DNA from: Paracoccaceae bacterium | GTDB lineage: Bacteria; Pseudomonadota; Alphaproteobacteria; Rhodobacterales; Rhodobacteraceae | Assembly (NCBI GenBank): GCA_030148005.1 | Contig: JASBUI010000002.1 | Span: 1 to 41,389, forward strand | Length of the DNA: 41,389 nt | Reading direction: 5' to 3' | Translations under genes and position numbers: made by a program | Shown here: positions 20,300-27,767 of the stretch, in pieces | Position numbering within the stretch: position 1 is the stretch's first letter | How the letters are laid out: each line of letters starts with the position of its first letter | The notes under the pieces: model-generated | Databases searched by the model: none | Seen by the model: only the letters and a program-made list of their open reading frames with translations | What the model was told of the DNA's origin: nothing

Positions 20300-20518
20300 T
20301 CACGCAATGATGTCCGGCGTCAGTTCGTCCTCTATCTGCGCGATGCGGTCCTTCAGCGCCAGTTTCTGCTTTTTCAGACGCTTGACGGTAAAGGGATCGG
20401 CCGTGCCCGTGGCCTCTAGCGCGCGGATCGCCTCGTTCAGATCGCTGTGATCGTGGCGCAGAACCTCAAGGCGGACGCGCAAGACCTCTGTGTGGTCCAT
20501 CTTGGAAGAGCTGTTCAT
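20300..20518 (-). CDS. DUF465/YdcH-family small protein
   Basis: This is a protein of 72 residues, almost wholly helical and charged. It shows the DUF465 pattern: a first helix (EVLRVRLEVLRHDHSDLNEA) and a second helix ending VKRLKKQKLALKDRIAQIED. It likely forms a coiled-coil hairpin. The function of the family is unknown. The start is uncertain (20518 or 20500), as neither has a clear ribosome-binding site. It is upstream of purE and divergent from the hsp20 gene. Confidence 0.85.
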   Translation of the reverse strand: MNSSSKMDHTEVLRVRLEVLRHDHSDLNEAIRALEATGTADPFTVKRLKKQKLALKDRIAQIEDELTPDIIA

Positions 20519-20587
20519 CGGCGCGCCAATATGAGTCGGTTCCGGGGTGCCAGTGAACTTAGCGTGAAGCGCCGTGGGCGAGAAGCC

Positions 20588-20616
20588 CTTGCGACGTTAA
20601 GCAACAGTGCCCATAT
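20588..20616 (+). promoter_or_regulatory. Sigma-32 (RpoH)-type promoter of hsp20
   Basis: CTTGCGA (20588-20594), 14 bases, then GCCCATAT (20609-20616) matches the heat-shock consensus CTTGAAA-N-CCCCATNT closely. The hsp20 start codon is 66 bases downstream. The spacing is identical to that of the candidate promoter before ubiK. Confidence 0.7.
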
Positions 20617-20682
20617 TTCCCAAAGGATGGGTTGCCATATCGGGACCCACACAGACTGTCGCTTGCGAAAAAGGACGTGTCG

Positions 20683-21105
20683 ATGACGAAACTATCTCTG
20701 GGTTCCCACCCATTTCTTCTTGGGTTTGATCAGCTTGAACGGCTTGTCGAACGCACCGCAAAGACCGGAAACGAAGGCTATCCTCCGTTCAATATCGAAC
20801 AATCCTCGGAAAACTCTTATCGAATCACGCTCGCCGTGGCCGGGTTTGCCGAAGATGACCTTTCGATCACCGTCGAAGATCGCCAACTCGTGATCCGCGG
20901 TCGCCAGAAAGAGGATGCCGATGGCCGCGTGTTCCTGCACCGCGGTATCGCCGCCCGCCAGTTTCAGCGCTCTTTCGTCTTGGCCGAAGGCGTGGATGTC
21001 TCTGGCGCGCTCATGGAAAATGGGCTTTTGCACCTTGATCTGCACCGGTCCGTTCCCGAGGCAATCGTCAAGATCATCAAGATCAACCAGGAGGCAGACA
21101 AATGA
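20683..21105 (+). CDS. Hsp20-family small heat shock protein
   Basis: This is an alpha-crystallin-type holdase chaperone of 140 residues. The N-terminus (GSHPFLLGFDQLERLVERT) resembles IbpA. The alpha-crystallin domain runs from about residue 35 with YRITLAVAGF, the VEDRQLVIRGRQ strand and the LHRGIAARQFQRSFVL segment, ending ENGLLHLDLHR before an I-x-I-type tail (VKIIKI). AAGGA precedes the ATG. It overlaps the DUF1150 gene by ATGA, a pairing common in alphaproteobacteria. A sigma-32-type promoter lies upstream. Confidence 0.95.
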   Translation: MTKLSLGSHPFLLGFDQLERLVERTAKTGNEGYPPFNIEQSSENSYRITLAVAGFAEDDLSITVEDRQLVIRGRQKEDADGRVFLHRGIAARQFQRSFVLAEGVDVSGALMENGLLHLDLHRSVPEAIVKIIKINQEADK

Positions 21106-21326
21106 ACACCGAATATGAGATTGGGCACGAGAAAGACCAGATCGTCTATATCCGTCCTGTCGCGGTTGCCGACCTTCCCAAGGAAGTTCGTGATCAGGCC
21201 ATGGGCGTGACAGAGCTTTATGCCGTCCACTCGGCTGAGGGCGAGCGGCTTGCCCTCGTCAAGGACCGCAAGCTGGCCTTTATCCTTGCACGTCAAAACG
21301 ACCTCGCGCCGGTATCCGTCCACTAA
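21102..21326 (+). CDS. DUF1150-family protein
   Basis: This is a protein of 74 residues with the family core VYIRPVAVADLPKEV and the ending ERLALVKDRKLAFILARQND. Such proteins are found mostly in alphaproteobacteria directly after hsp20, as here with an ATGA overlap. The context suggests a role with the small heat shock protein, but no biochemical function is known to me. It is followed by an intrinsic terminator. Confidence 0.88.
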   Translation: MNTEYEIGHEKDQIVYIRPVAVADLPKEVRDQAMGVTELYAVHSAEGERLALVKDRKLAFILARQNDLAPVSVH

Positions 21327-21360
21327 GGGCGGGCGCGCCGCGCGTCCCTGCGCCAAATGC

Positions 21361-21398
21361 AAACCGCCGCCACTGGATCCCCAGGGCGGCGGTTTTTT
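21361..21398 (+). terminator. Intrinsic terminator of the hsp20-DUF1150 operon
   Basis: AAACCGCCGCC and GGCGGCGGTTT form a stem of about 11 bp across a 12-13 nt loop, ending in six T. It lies 35 bases after the DUF1150 stop. Confidence 0.9.
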
Positions 21399-21418
21399 CG
21401 TTTGTCGGGCGGCTGATG

Positions 21419-23125
21419 TCAGCCGGCAACCAGACCCATCTGCTCAAGCTTCAAAAGCACTTGATGGGCGCAGTGGTCTACCTCGACCGATTCTGTCTCA
21501 AGCCGCAGCTCGGGATCCTCTGGCACATCGTAAGGGTCTGAAATTCCAGTGAATTCCTTGATCTTTCCCTCGCGCGCCAGTTTGTAAAGGCCCTTGCGGT
21601 CGCGCCGTTCGCATTCCTCGATCGAGGTTGCGACATGCACCTCGATAAAGGCGCCAAAGGCCTCGATGTCCTCGCGCACGGCGCGGCGCGTGGTGGCATA
21701 GGGCGCGATGGGCGCACAGATTGCGATGCCGCCGTTCTTGGTGATCTCGCTGGCAACATAGCCGATACGGCGGATGTTCAGATCGCGGTGCTCTTTGGAA
21801 AAGCCAAGTTCTGAGCTGAGGTTTTTACGCACGATATCGCCGTCCAAAAGCGTCACCGGACGGCCGCCCATTTCCATCAACTTGACCATAAGCGCGTTAG
21901 CGATGGTGGATTTGCCCGAGCCGGAGAAGCCGGTGAAAAAGACGGTAAAGCCCTGCTTGGCGCGCGGCGGGCGCGTCTTGCGAAGCTCTTCGACCACGGT
22001 CGGAAAGCTGAACCATTCGGGAATTTCCAGACCCTCGGACAGGCGGCGGCGCAATTCTGTGCCCGAGATGTTCAGGACGGTGACGCCTTCTTCGATCTCA
22101 TCGGCAGGCTCGTACTGGGCGCGGTCCTGCACATAGACCATATGTTTGAAATCGACCATTTCGATGCCGATCTCATCCTGATGGGTGCGGAACAGGTCCT
22201 GCGCCTCGTAGGGGCCGTAGAAATCTTCACCCTTGGAGTTTTTGCCGGGCCCTGCGTGATCGCGGCCGACGATGAAATGGGTGCAGCCGTGGTTGGCGCG
22301 GATCAGCCCGTGCCAGACCGCCTCGCGCGGGCCGGCCATGCGCATGGCAAGGTTCAGAAGGCTCATCGTTGTGGTTGCCGACGGGTACTGATCCAGCACC
22401 GCCTCATAGCAGCGCACGCGCGTAAAGTGATCGATGTCGCCGGGTTTGGTCATGCCCACAACGGGGTGGATCAAAAGGTTGGCCTGCGCTTCCTTGGCGG
22501 CGCGGAAGGTCAGTTCCTGATGCGCACGGTGCAGCGGGTTGCGGGTTTGAAAGGCCACAACGCGGCGCCAGCCCATCTTGCGGAAATAGGCGCGCAATTC
22601 GTTGGGCGTGTCGCGGCGGGCGCGGAAATCATAGTGCACGGGCTGCTGGATGCCGACGACCGGGCCGCCAAGGTAAACCGCGCCTGCGGTGTTGTGCAGG
22701 TAGTTGACCGCCGGATGGGCGCTGTCATCGGCGCCGTAGACCAGTTCGGCCTCGCGCGATTTGTTGGGGGTCCAGCGGTCGGTCACGGTCATCGTGCCCA
22801 GAATGACGCCTTCCTGATCGCGCAGGGCGATATCCTGACCAAGCTCGATCCCGGCGGCAAATTCTTCAGAGACATCCAGATTGATGGGCATCGGCCAAAG
22901 CGATCCATCGGCCAGACGCATGTTCTGAACGACGCTGTTATAGTCCTCTTCGCTCAGAAAGCCTTTCAGCGGGTTGAAGCCGCCGTTCATCAGCAGTTCC
23001 AGATCACAGATCTGGCGCGGCGTCAGATCCCATGACATCAGGTCCGCCGCTTCCTGCTTCATTTTCTGGGCGCTCTCGTAGGACACGTAAAGCTCGGGGA
23101 TCGGGGCAAGGTTGGTGGTGGGCAT
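21419..23125 (-). CDS. sat-cysC: Bifunctional sulfate adenylyltransferase / adenylylsulfate kinase
   Basis: This fusion activates sulfate to APS and then phosphorylates it to PAPS in the cytoplasm. It has 568 residues. The ATP sulfurylase part is about residues 1-390, with QTRNPLHRAH at 193-202 and GRDHAGPG at 288-294. The APS kinase part is about 395-568, with the P-loop GFSGSGKS at 399-406 and LDGD at 427-430. In the kinase, APIAPY carries Ala474 where CysC of E. coli has the phosphorylatable Ser (ISP). All other motifs are intact. Its promoter region holds two perfect dyads. Confidence 0.95.
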   Translation of the reverse strand: MPTTNLAPIPELYVSYESAQKMKQEAADLMSWDLTPRQICDLELLMNGGFNPLKGFLSEEDYNSVVQNMRLADGSLWPMPINLDVSEEFAAGIELGQDIALRDQEGVILGTMTVTDRWTPNKSREAELVYGADDSAHPAVNYLHNTAGAVYLGGPVVGIQQPVHYDFRARRDTPNELRAYFRKMGWRRVVAFQTRNPLHRAHQELTFRAAKEAQANLLIHPVVGMTKPGDIDHFTRVRCYEAVLDQYPSATTTMSLLNLAMRMAGPREAVWHGLIRANHGCTHFIVGRDHAGPGKNSKGEDFYGPYEAQDLFRTHQDEIGIEMVDFKHMVYVQDRAQYEPADEIEEGVTVLNISGTELRRRLSEGLEIPEWFSFPTVVEELRKTRPPRAKQGFTVFFTGFSGSGKSTIANALMVKLMEMGGRPVTLLDGDIVRKNLSSELGFSKEHRDLNIRRIGYVASEITKNGGIAICAPIAPYATTRRAVREDIEAFGAFIEVHVATSIEECERRDRKGLYKLAREGKIKEFTGISDPYDVPEDPELRLETESVEVDHCAHQVLLKLEQMGLVAG

Positions 23126-23160
23126 CTGGCTAGGCTACTTTCGGTTCGGTCGGTTATCTT

Positions 23161-23224
23161 GCATTGCGGCAATGCGCGGTTCTGCTCGCGCGGGCAGGTA
23201 TCGCGCAATTGCGTCAAAATTCAA
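23161..23224 (-). promoter_or_regulatory. sat-cysC promoter with two dyads
   Basis: On the minus strand TTGAAT (23224-23219), a 16-nt spacer and GATACC (23202-23197) form a likely promoter. The perfect palindrome CGCAATTGCG (23204-23213) lies within the spacer. A second dyad GCATTGC-G-GCAATGC (23161-23175) lies just downstream of the expected transcription start, 36 bases before the start codon. Both positions suit a repressor. The regulator is unknown. Confidence 0.55.
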
Positions 23225-23290
23225 GCGCTCTTGGGCAACGGGCGCCTTTTTCAGGGAATACTGCGCCAATTTCCTCGCGCGGCGTCCGAT

Positions 23291-23833
23291 TTAGCGCTTT
23301 GGCAGCTTGCGAAGGGCGGCGCTTACGACCGATTTGCCCCATTCGGGGTGGTTCTTGCGTTCTTCATCAAGCGCGCGCTTCCACTTCAGGTAGGCACCGA
23401 TCGAGGGGATGCGCGGTGTATGGGCAAGCTCCCAATGAATGCCGTTGATCGGGTCTTCGAAAAAGACCGCGTAATAGCCGGGCGCGTAGACCGCGTATTC
23501 TTGCGGCGGGTCCGATACTTCGATCCCGTTTGGCGCAAGGAACTCGGCATGAAAGGCGTCAACCTCGCGCCGGTTCTTCGCCCAAAGGGCGATATGGTGG
23601 ATACCCGTGGCCCTGTCGGCATGGCTTAGTTTCCCGCCCGTCTTGGCAGGCTGGATGCCAATATAGCTATGAGGGCTGGGCATCCGCGCCACGTAATAGG
23701 TCGACCGATAGCCGACATCGAGCGTCCAGAAGCTGCTATAGCCCAGCCAGCCGAACATCTTGTCATAGAACTCTACGGACTTTTCGTATTCGAGAACCGA
23801 AAATTCCACATGATGAACTCCGCGCCATCTCAT
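23291..23833 (-). CDS. VOC-family (glyoxalase/dioxygenase-fold) protein
   Basis: This is a protein of 180 residues with two beta-alpha-beta-beta-beta modules. GVHHVEFSVLEYEKSVEFYD opens the first, GIHHIALWAKNRREVDAFH the second, and INGIHWELAHTP closes it. Metal ligands His7 or His8, His79 or His80, and Glu135 are in place. The C-terminal basic helical extension (WKRALDEERKNHPEWG) is unusual for a minimal VOC fold. The VOC superfamily includes glyoxalase I, dioxygenases and resistance proteins, and the reaction cannot be named here. It lies downstream of, and on the same strand as, the Lrp gene, 69 bases away. Confidence 0.82.
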   Translation of the reverse strand: MRWRGVHHVEFSVLEYEKSVEFYDKMFGWLGYSSFWTLDVGYRSTYYVARMPSPHSYIGIQPAKTGGKLSHADRATGIHHIALWAKNRREVDAFHAEFLAPNGIEVSDPPQEYAVYAPGYYAVFFEDPINGIHWELAHTPRIPSIGAYLKWKRALDEERKNHPEWGKSVVSAALRKLPKR

Positions 23834-23902
23834 ACCGATATCCTCTCAACTGTCTGAAACGAGGTGCCGAATCGAAATTATCCGCGCGTCCGCATCCGGC
23901 GC

Positions 23903-24355
23903 TCAGGCGCGCTGATCCTTGGGGGATCCCATTACAATATAGGAAGTGATCGCGTTGACCTGAGGCAGCATGCCCAGAACTTCTGTGTGAAAATGCTTGT
24001 AGGCGGCAAGATCGGCGCAGGCGATCCGCAGAATGTATTCAACCGCACCGGTCACGTTGTGGCATTCAACCACCTCGGGCGAGCGTGAGATCGACTTTTC
24101 AAAAGCTTCCTGGCTGTGTTTGGAATGGTCCGACAGCCCCACCGCGATATAGGCGACAAAGCCGCGCCCAAGGGCGGCGGCATCCAGAACCGCGCGGTAC
24201 CCTTTGATGATGCCCATGCGTTCCAGTTCCTGCACCCGGCGCAGACAGGCCGAGGCCGAAAGCCCGACCTTATCGGCAAGATCGGTGTTGCTGATCCGTC
24301 CATTGGTGGACAAAACCTGCAATATTTTATCGGTTATTTGGTCTGCTTTGGTCAT
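23903..24355 (-). CDS. Lrp/AsnC-family transcriptional regulator
   Basis: This is a feast/famine regulator of 150 residues. The N-terminal HTH reads LSTNGRISNTDLADKVGLSA followed by SACLRRVQELERMGIIKGY. The RAM ligand-binding domain from about residue 65 holds HNVTGAVEYILRIACADL. It is divergent from the LysE-type exporter gene, an arrangement in which the regulator often controls amino-acid export. The ATG at 24355 is preferred over a GTG at 24376. A small dyad (24379-24392) lies in the shared intergenic region. Confidence 0.92.
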   Translation of the reverse strand: MTKADQITDKILQVLSTNGRISNTDLADKVGLSASACLRRVQELERMGIIKGYRAVLDAAALGRGFVAYIAVGLSDHSKHSQEAFEKSISRSPEVVECHNVTGAVEYILRIACADLAAYKHFHTEVLGMLPQVNAITSYIVMGSPKDQRA

Positions 24356-24378
24356 ATGTTGTGAAAATAGTGCCACGA

Positions 24379-24392
24379 TGCGTCAAAACGCA
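24379..24392. promoter_or_regulatory. Inverted repeat between lrp and lysE-type genes
   Basis: TGCGT-CAAA-ACGCA is a perfect 5-bp dyad in the 72-base divergent region. The 10-mer TGCGTCAAAA in it also occurs in the sat-cysC promoter at 23210-23219. A role as Lrp operator is inference. Confidence 0.4.
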
Positions 24393-24427
24393 ATCAAATA
24401 CGCGCAAGGCTGGCGTAAAGTTGCGAG

Positions 24428-25021
24428 ATGGATATTGGTTTCATTCCCGCGCTTGCCGCTTTCGCCTTTGTCAGCTCGATCACCCCGGGCCCCAATAACC
24501 TTATGCTTATGGCATCGGGGGCGAACTTTGGCTTTCGCCGTACGCTGCCGCATATGTTCGGCGTGGCGATGGGGTTTACCTTTATGCTGGTGCTTGTCGG
24601 CGCGGGGCTAAGTGAGGTTTTCGACCGCTATCCAATAAGTTACACGATCCTCAAAGCATTCAGTGTGGTCTATCTGCTTTGGCTGGCGTGGAAGATTGCC
24701 AATGCCGCGCCGCCCAAATCCGCAAAGGCAGAGGGCCGGCCGTTTTCCTTTTTGCAAGCGGCGGGGTTCCAATGGGTGAACCCCAAAGCCTGGGCCATGT
24801 CGCTGACCGCCTTCACCGTCTATGCGCCCTCGCAAAGCCTTGGGGCGACATTTGCGGTGGCGGCGGTCTTTGGGCTCGTCAACCTGCCGTCCATCGCAAG
24901 CTGGACGGTCCTTGGACAGGAACTTCGGCGGCTGTTGAAAAGCCCGCGGCACTTGCGGGCCTTCAACATCACGATGGCCGCTCTTCTGGTGGCCTCGCTT
25001 TATCCGCTTTTGCTGACCTAA
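24428..25021 (+). CDS. LysE/RhtB-family amino-acid exporter
   Basis: This is an inner-membrane protein of 197 residues with about six transmembrane helices. The LysE signature is clear near the N-terminus (SSITPGPNNLMLMASG), with the conserved FQWVNPKAWAM segment in the middle. Such proteins export amino acids or derivatives. It is divergent from an Lrp-type gene, which fits ligand-controlled export. It converges on trxB with a gap of 7 bases. The substrate is not known. Confidence 0.9.
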   Translation: MDIGFIPALAAFAFVSSITPGPNNLMLMASGANFGFRRTLPHMFGVAMGFTFMLVLVGAGLSEVFDRYPISYTILKAFSVVYLLWLAWKIANAAPPKSAKAEGRPFSFLQAAGFQWVNPKAWAMSLTAFTVYAPSQSLGATFAVAAVFGLVNLPSIASWTVLGQELRRLLKSPRHLRAFNITMAALLVASLYPLLLT

Positions 25022-25028
25022 GCGCGGC

Positions 25029-25997
25029 TTATTCGGCCGCCTCGGCGCTTGCGCCTGCTTCCAGCTCGGCGATGAATTTTTCCGCTTCCAGCGCGGCCAT
25101 GCATCCCATGCCGGCGCTTGTGACGGCCTGCCGGTAGATGTGATCGGTCAGATCGCCCGCCGCAAAGACGCCGGGGATCGCGGTTGCGGTCGAATCCGGT
25201 TTGGTCACGACATAGCCGCCCATGTGGGTTTCCAGCTGATCGGCGACCAGCTCGCTTGCCGGTGCGTGGCCGATGGCGACGAAGAAACCCTTGCAGGGGA
25301 TCTCGGTGATCTCGCCCGTCTTCACATGCTTTGCGCGCACGCCTTCCACCCCAAGCGGATCCTCGGTGCCGATAACCTCGACGATCTCATGATCCCACAG
25401 GGTTTCGATCTTGGGGTTCTTGAACAGACGGTCCTGCAAGATCTTTTCGCTGCGCAGCGTGTCGCGGCGATGCACCAGCGTCACTTTCGACGCAAAGTTG
25501 GTCAAGAACAGCGCTTCTTCCACGGCCGTGTTGCCGCCGCCGACCACAACGATTTCCTGACCGCGGTAAAAGAAGCCGTCGCAGGTCGCGCAGGCCGACA
25601 CGCCAAAGCCCTTGAACTTTTCCTCGCTGGGAATGCCCAGCCATTTGGCGCGTGCGCCCGTCGCAAGGATAACTGCATCGCAGGTATAGATCGTGCCGCT
25701 GTCACCGGTCGCGGTAAAGGGGCGCTTGGACAGATCAAGCGAGGTGATGATGTCGCCGATGATCTCTGTTCCGACGGCCTTTGCGTGGGCTTCCATCCGC
25801 ATCATAAGATCGGGGCCCTGCACTTCGGTATCGCCGGGCCAGTTCTCGACCTCTGTCGTGGTGGTCAGCTGACCGCCCGGTTCAATGCCCTGAACCAAAA
25901 TGGGTTCCAGCATGGCGCGGCTTGCATAGACGGCGGCGGTGTACCCTGCCGGGCCTGAGCCGATGATCAGAACTTTGGTGTGGCGTTTGTCGCTCAT
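25029..25997 (-). CDS. trxB: Thioredoxin-disulfide reductase
   Basis: This flavoprotein passes electrons from NADPH to thioredoxin. It has 322 residues. FAD-binding GSGPAG is at 13-18, the redox-active CATC at 136-139, NADPH-binding GGGNTA at 153-158, and the C-terminal FAD motif GVFAAGDLTD near 280. GGGGGAT precedes the ATG at MSDKRH; a longer start at 26123 is rejected as it lacks both homology and a ribosome-binding site. It is divergent from a second Lrp-type gene, with a palindrome in the shared region. Confidence 0.96.
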   Translation of the reverse strand: MSDKRHTKVLIIGSGPAGYTAAVYASRAMLEPILVQGIEPGGQLTTTTEVENWPGDTEVQGPDLMMRMEAHAKAVGTEIIGDIITSLDLSKRPFTATGDSGTIYTCDAVILATGARAKWLGIPSEEKFKGFGVSACATCDGFFYRGQEIVVVGGGNTAVEEALFLTNFASKVTLVHRRDTLRSEKILQDRLFKNPKIETLWDHEIVEVIGTEDPLGVEGVRAKHVKTGEITEIPCKGFFVAIGHAPASELVADQLETHMGGYVVTKPDSTATAIPGVFAAGDLTDHIYRQAVTSAGMGCMAALEAEKFIAELEAGASAEAAE

Positions 25998-26135
25998 GGC
26001 TGTATCCCCCGGAACTAGCGTTTGCCCGATATAGACCTCCGTGGCCCGGACGAAAAGGGTTGGCGGCGTCGCAATTTGCCTGCTGGCAGGCATCGGCCGC
26101 CGCTGCCTTGCGCATCGGAACAAATGTTGCGCTGA

Positions 26136-26162
26136 CTTGAAATATTATTGCGCAATCTATCC
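26136..26162 (+). promoter_or_regulatory. Promoter-like region with palindrome before the second lrp
   Basis: CTTGAAA (26136-26142) and CTATCC (26157-26162) flank the perfect 10-bp palindrome ATTGCGCAAT (26147-26156). The dyad would sit between -35 and -10, ideal for repression of lrp and perhaps control of divergent trxB. The -10 is weak, so the promoter call is tentative. Confidence 0.45.
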
Positions 26163-26203
26163 GGCTCGCATAAGTTCCGGAAAAATCAAACGGAAAGACA
26201 CGC

Positions 26204-26704
26204 ATGTCCGCGGCTAAACTTGACCCTATCGACAGACAGATTCTCGCCGAACTTCAGGCCGACGGGCGGATGACCAACGTTGAACTGGCCCGCCGGGTCG
26301 GTATTTCCGCCCCGCCATGCCTGCGCCGCGTGCGCACGCTGGAAGAGGCCGGATATGTGCGCGGCTATCACGCGGATGTCGATGCGCGCAAGCTGGGCTT
26401 TGAGGTTCAGGTTTTCGCGAATGTGGGTCTTGTCAGTCAGGCCGAGGTGGACCTTTCGGCCTTTGAAGAGCGCTGCCAGAACTGGCCGCTGGTGCGTGAG
26501 TGCCACATGCTGAACGGAGAGGTGGATTTCATCCTCAAATGCGTGGCGCCCGATCTGTCGACCTTCCAACGGTTCCTGACAGAAGAGCTTACCGCCGCCG
26601 ACAACGTGGCCAGCGTGAAAACCTCGCTGGTAATACGGCAGGCCAAGGATCAACCCGGCGTGCCGTTCGAAGTGCTAGAGGCGCGGCTGGCGCAGCAAGC
26701 TTAG
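26204..26704 (+). CDS. Lrp/AsnC-family transcriptional regulator (trxB-linked)
   Basis: This is a protein of 166 residues. The HTH region reads LDPIDRQILAELQADGRMTN followed by VELARRVGISAPPCLRRVRTLEEAGY. The RAM domain contains ECHMLNGEVDFILKCVAPDL. It differs clearly from the other Lrp gene in the window. It is divergent from trxB, a linkage I recall as frequent in Rhodobacterales. Its stop TAG overlaps the stop of the convergent Hint gene (TTAG at 26701-26704). Confidence 0.93.
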   Translation: MSAAKLDPIDRQILAELQADGRMTNVELARRVGISAPPCLRRVRTLEEAGYVRGYHADVDARKLGFEVQVFANVGLVSQAEVDLSAFEERCQNWPLVRECHMLNGEVDFILKCVAPDLSTFQRFLTEELTAADNVASVKTSLVIRQAKDQPGVPFEVLEARLAQQA

Positions 26705-27435
26705 GCGACGAAAAGGTCCGGCGCATCGCGGATCGAGCGGCCAAATCCATCAAGATCGCGCATATAGGGGAACATCCCCTGAAACAGCTGTGCCATGCTG
26801 CCCGCCGGGCGCGCATAGGCGCTGTGGTCGGGGTGATAGCTTGCCACTTCCAGATCGTTCGCCTGCAGGATTTCCTGACGGTCAAATACCAGATGATAGA
26901 GCGGCACAGTCGCAACCGGACGCACCTCGATCGCGGTTTCACCGTCACGCCAATTTACCGGCGATGTCATGGAACTGTTTGAACGGGATGCGAAAATTCG
27001 TGCGCTATCGCCCAAAAGCAGGTTATCGGACGGGCGCTGTGGGCCAAAGCTGTCGGCGGGAATGCGGCTTAGCGGGGCGTTGCGCGCGCGGTCCGGCACT
27101 AGGGCGATCGACCCGCGCCAGCGCAAGACCTGCGGCCCCGTTCCGGTCGAAACCAGATCGCCGGGAAACAGGTCTTCGATTGCAACTGGCCCGGTCGGCG
27201 TTGAAATAAGCGTGCCGCGCGCAAAGGCGGAAAACGCCTCTTCAAAGGCCGGGGCAAGCGGCGCCATGCGCGTTTCATCTTTCAAGGCCCCGCCACGAGA
27301 CAGATAGGCGATCTCGTAGTTGCGTGTCATCGGGGCTGCACGCCGTGTCCGGGCTTCGGGCCGTGCCTGAGGCTGAGAGAGTTGCGGTCCTTTGGAGGCT
27401 GCCATGCCGGCAGCCGGACGGAGTGGATACGTCAT
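26701..27435 (-). CDS. Hint-domain protein lacking the nucleophilic Cys
   Basis: This is a protein of 244 residues. The Hint_2-type block begins at about residue 68: AFARGTLISTPTGPVAIEDL, then PGDLVSTGTGPQVLRWRG, and later VPLYHLVFDRQEILQANDLE. In active Hint domains this block opens with Cys (C-F-x-x-G-T), but here the position is Ala70, so self-cleavage is not expected. The first 67 residues are Pro/Ala/Arg-rich with no signal peptide. The ATG at 27435 has AGGA upstream. Such proteins occur in Rhodobacterales with unknown roles. Confidence 0.8.
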   Translation of the reverse strand: MTYPLRPAAGMAASKGPQLSQPQARPEARTRRAAPMTRNYEIAYLSRGGALKDETRMAPLAPAFEEAFSAFARGTLISTPTGPVAIEDLFPGDLVSTGTGPQVLRWRGSIALVPDRARNAPLSRIPADSFGPQRPSDNLLLGDSARIFASRSNSSMTSPVNWRDGETAIEVRPVATVPLYHLVFDRQEILQANDLEVASYHPDHSAYARPAGSMAQLFQGMFPYMRDLDGFGRSIRDAPDLFVA

Positions 27436-27667
27436 GAGATCAGTCCTATGCTGATCCACACTGCGGTGCCCACACCCGATGCAGAGGGATACGTCTTACC
27501 GGAACATTCCCTCATCTCGCGCGGTATTGTCAAAAAATTCGCAATATTGGGGCCAGGGCGGGCGCCAATCGCGCGGCCGGGCGGAAATTGTTTCTGCAAC
27601 GCGGACATCCACGCCTTATTCGCAGGTACGTGCACCCTTGATAAGGAAAGCCGATCCTCAGAATCAT
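27436..27667. other. Intergenic region without recognised gene
   Basis: These bases between the Hint gene start and the hairpin at 27668 hold only short open frames without ribosome-binding sites or recognisable motifs. The Hint promoter must lie here, but I see no convincing hexamers. Bases 27696-27767 are likewise empty. Confidence 0.5.
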
Positions 27668-27695
27668 AAAAGCCGCCCGATTTCTCGGACGGCTT
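27668..27695 (-). terminator. Hairpin terminator for the 51-residue gene
   Basis: AAGCCGCCCGA and TCGGACGGCTT form an 11-bp stem with one mismatch and a TTTC loop. On the minus strand it is followed by TTTTAT. It lies about 75 bases after the stop of the small gene at 27768. The T-tract is short. Confidence 0.6.
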
Positions 27696-27767
27696 GATCA
27701 CTCGCTACGTTTACTTGTCGGTTAAAGGCTGATGCGCCCCATAGCTGGGCCCGGCATCGGCGTCCGA

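Noticed and set aside
27432..27701. A minus-strand open frame of 89 codons upstream of the Hint gene.
   Set aside because: It lacks a ribosome-binding site and family motifs, and crosses a hairpin that looks like a terminator.
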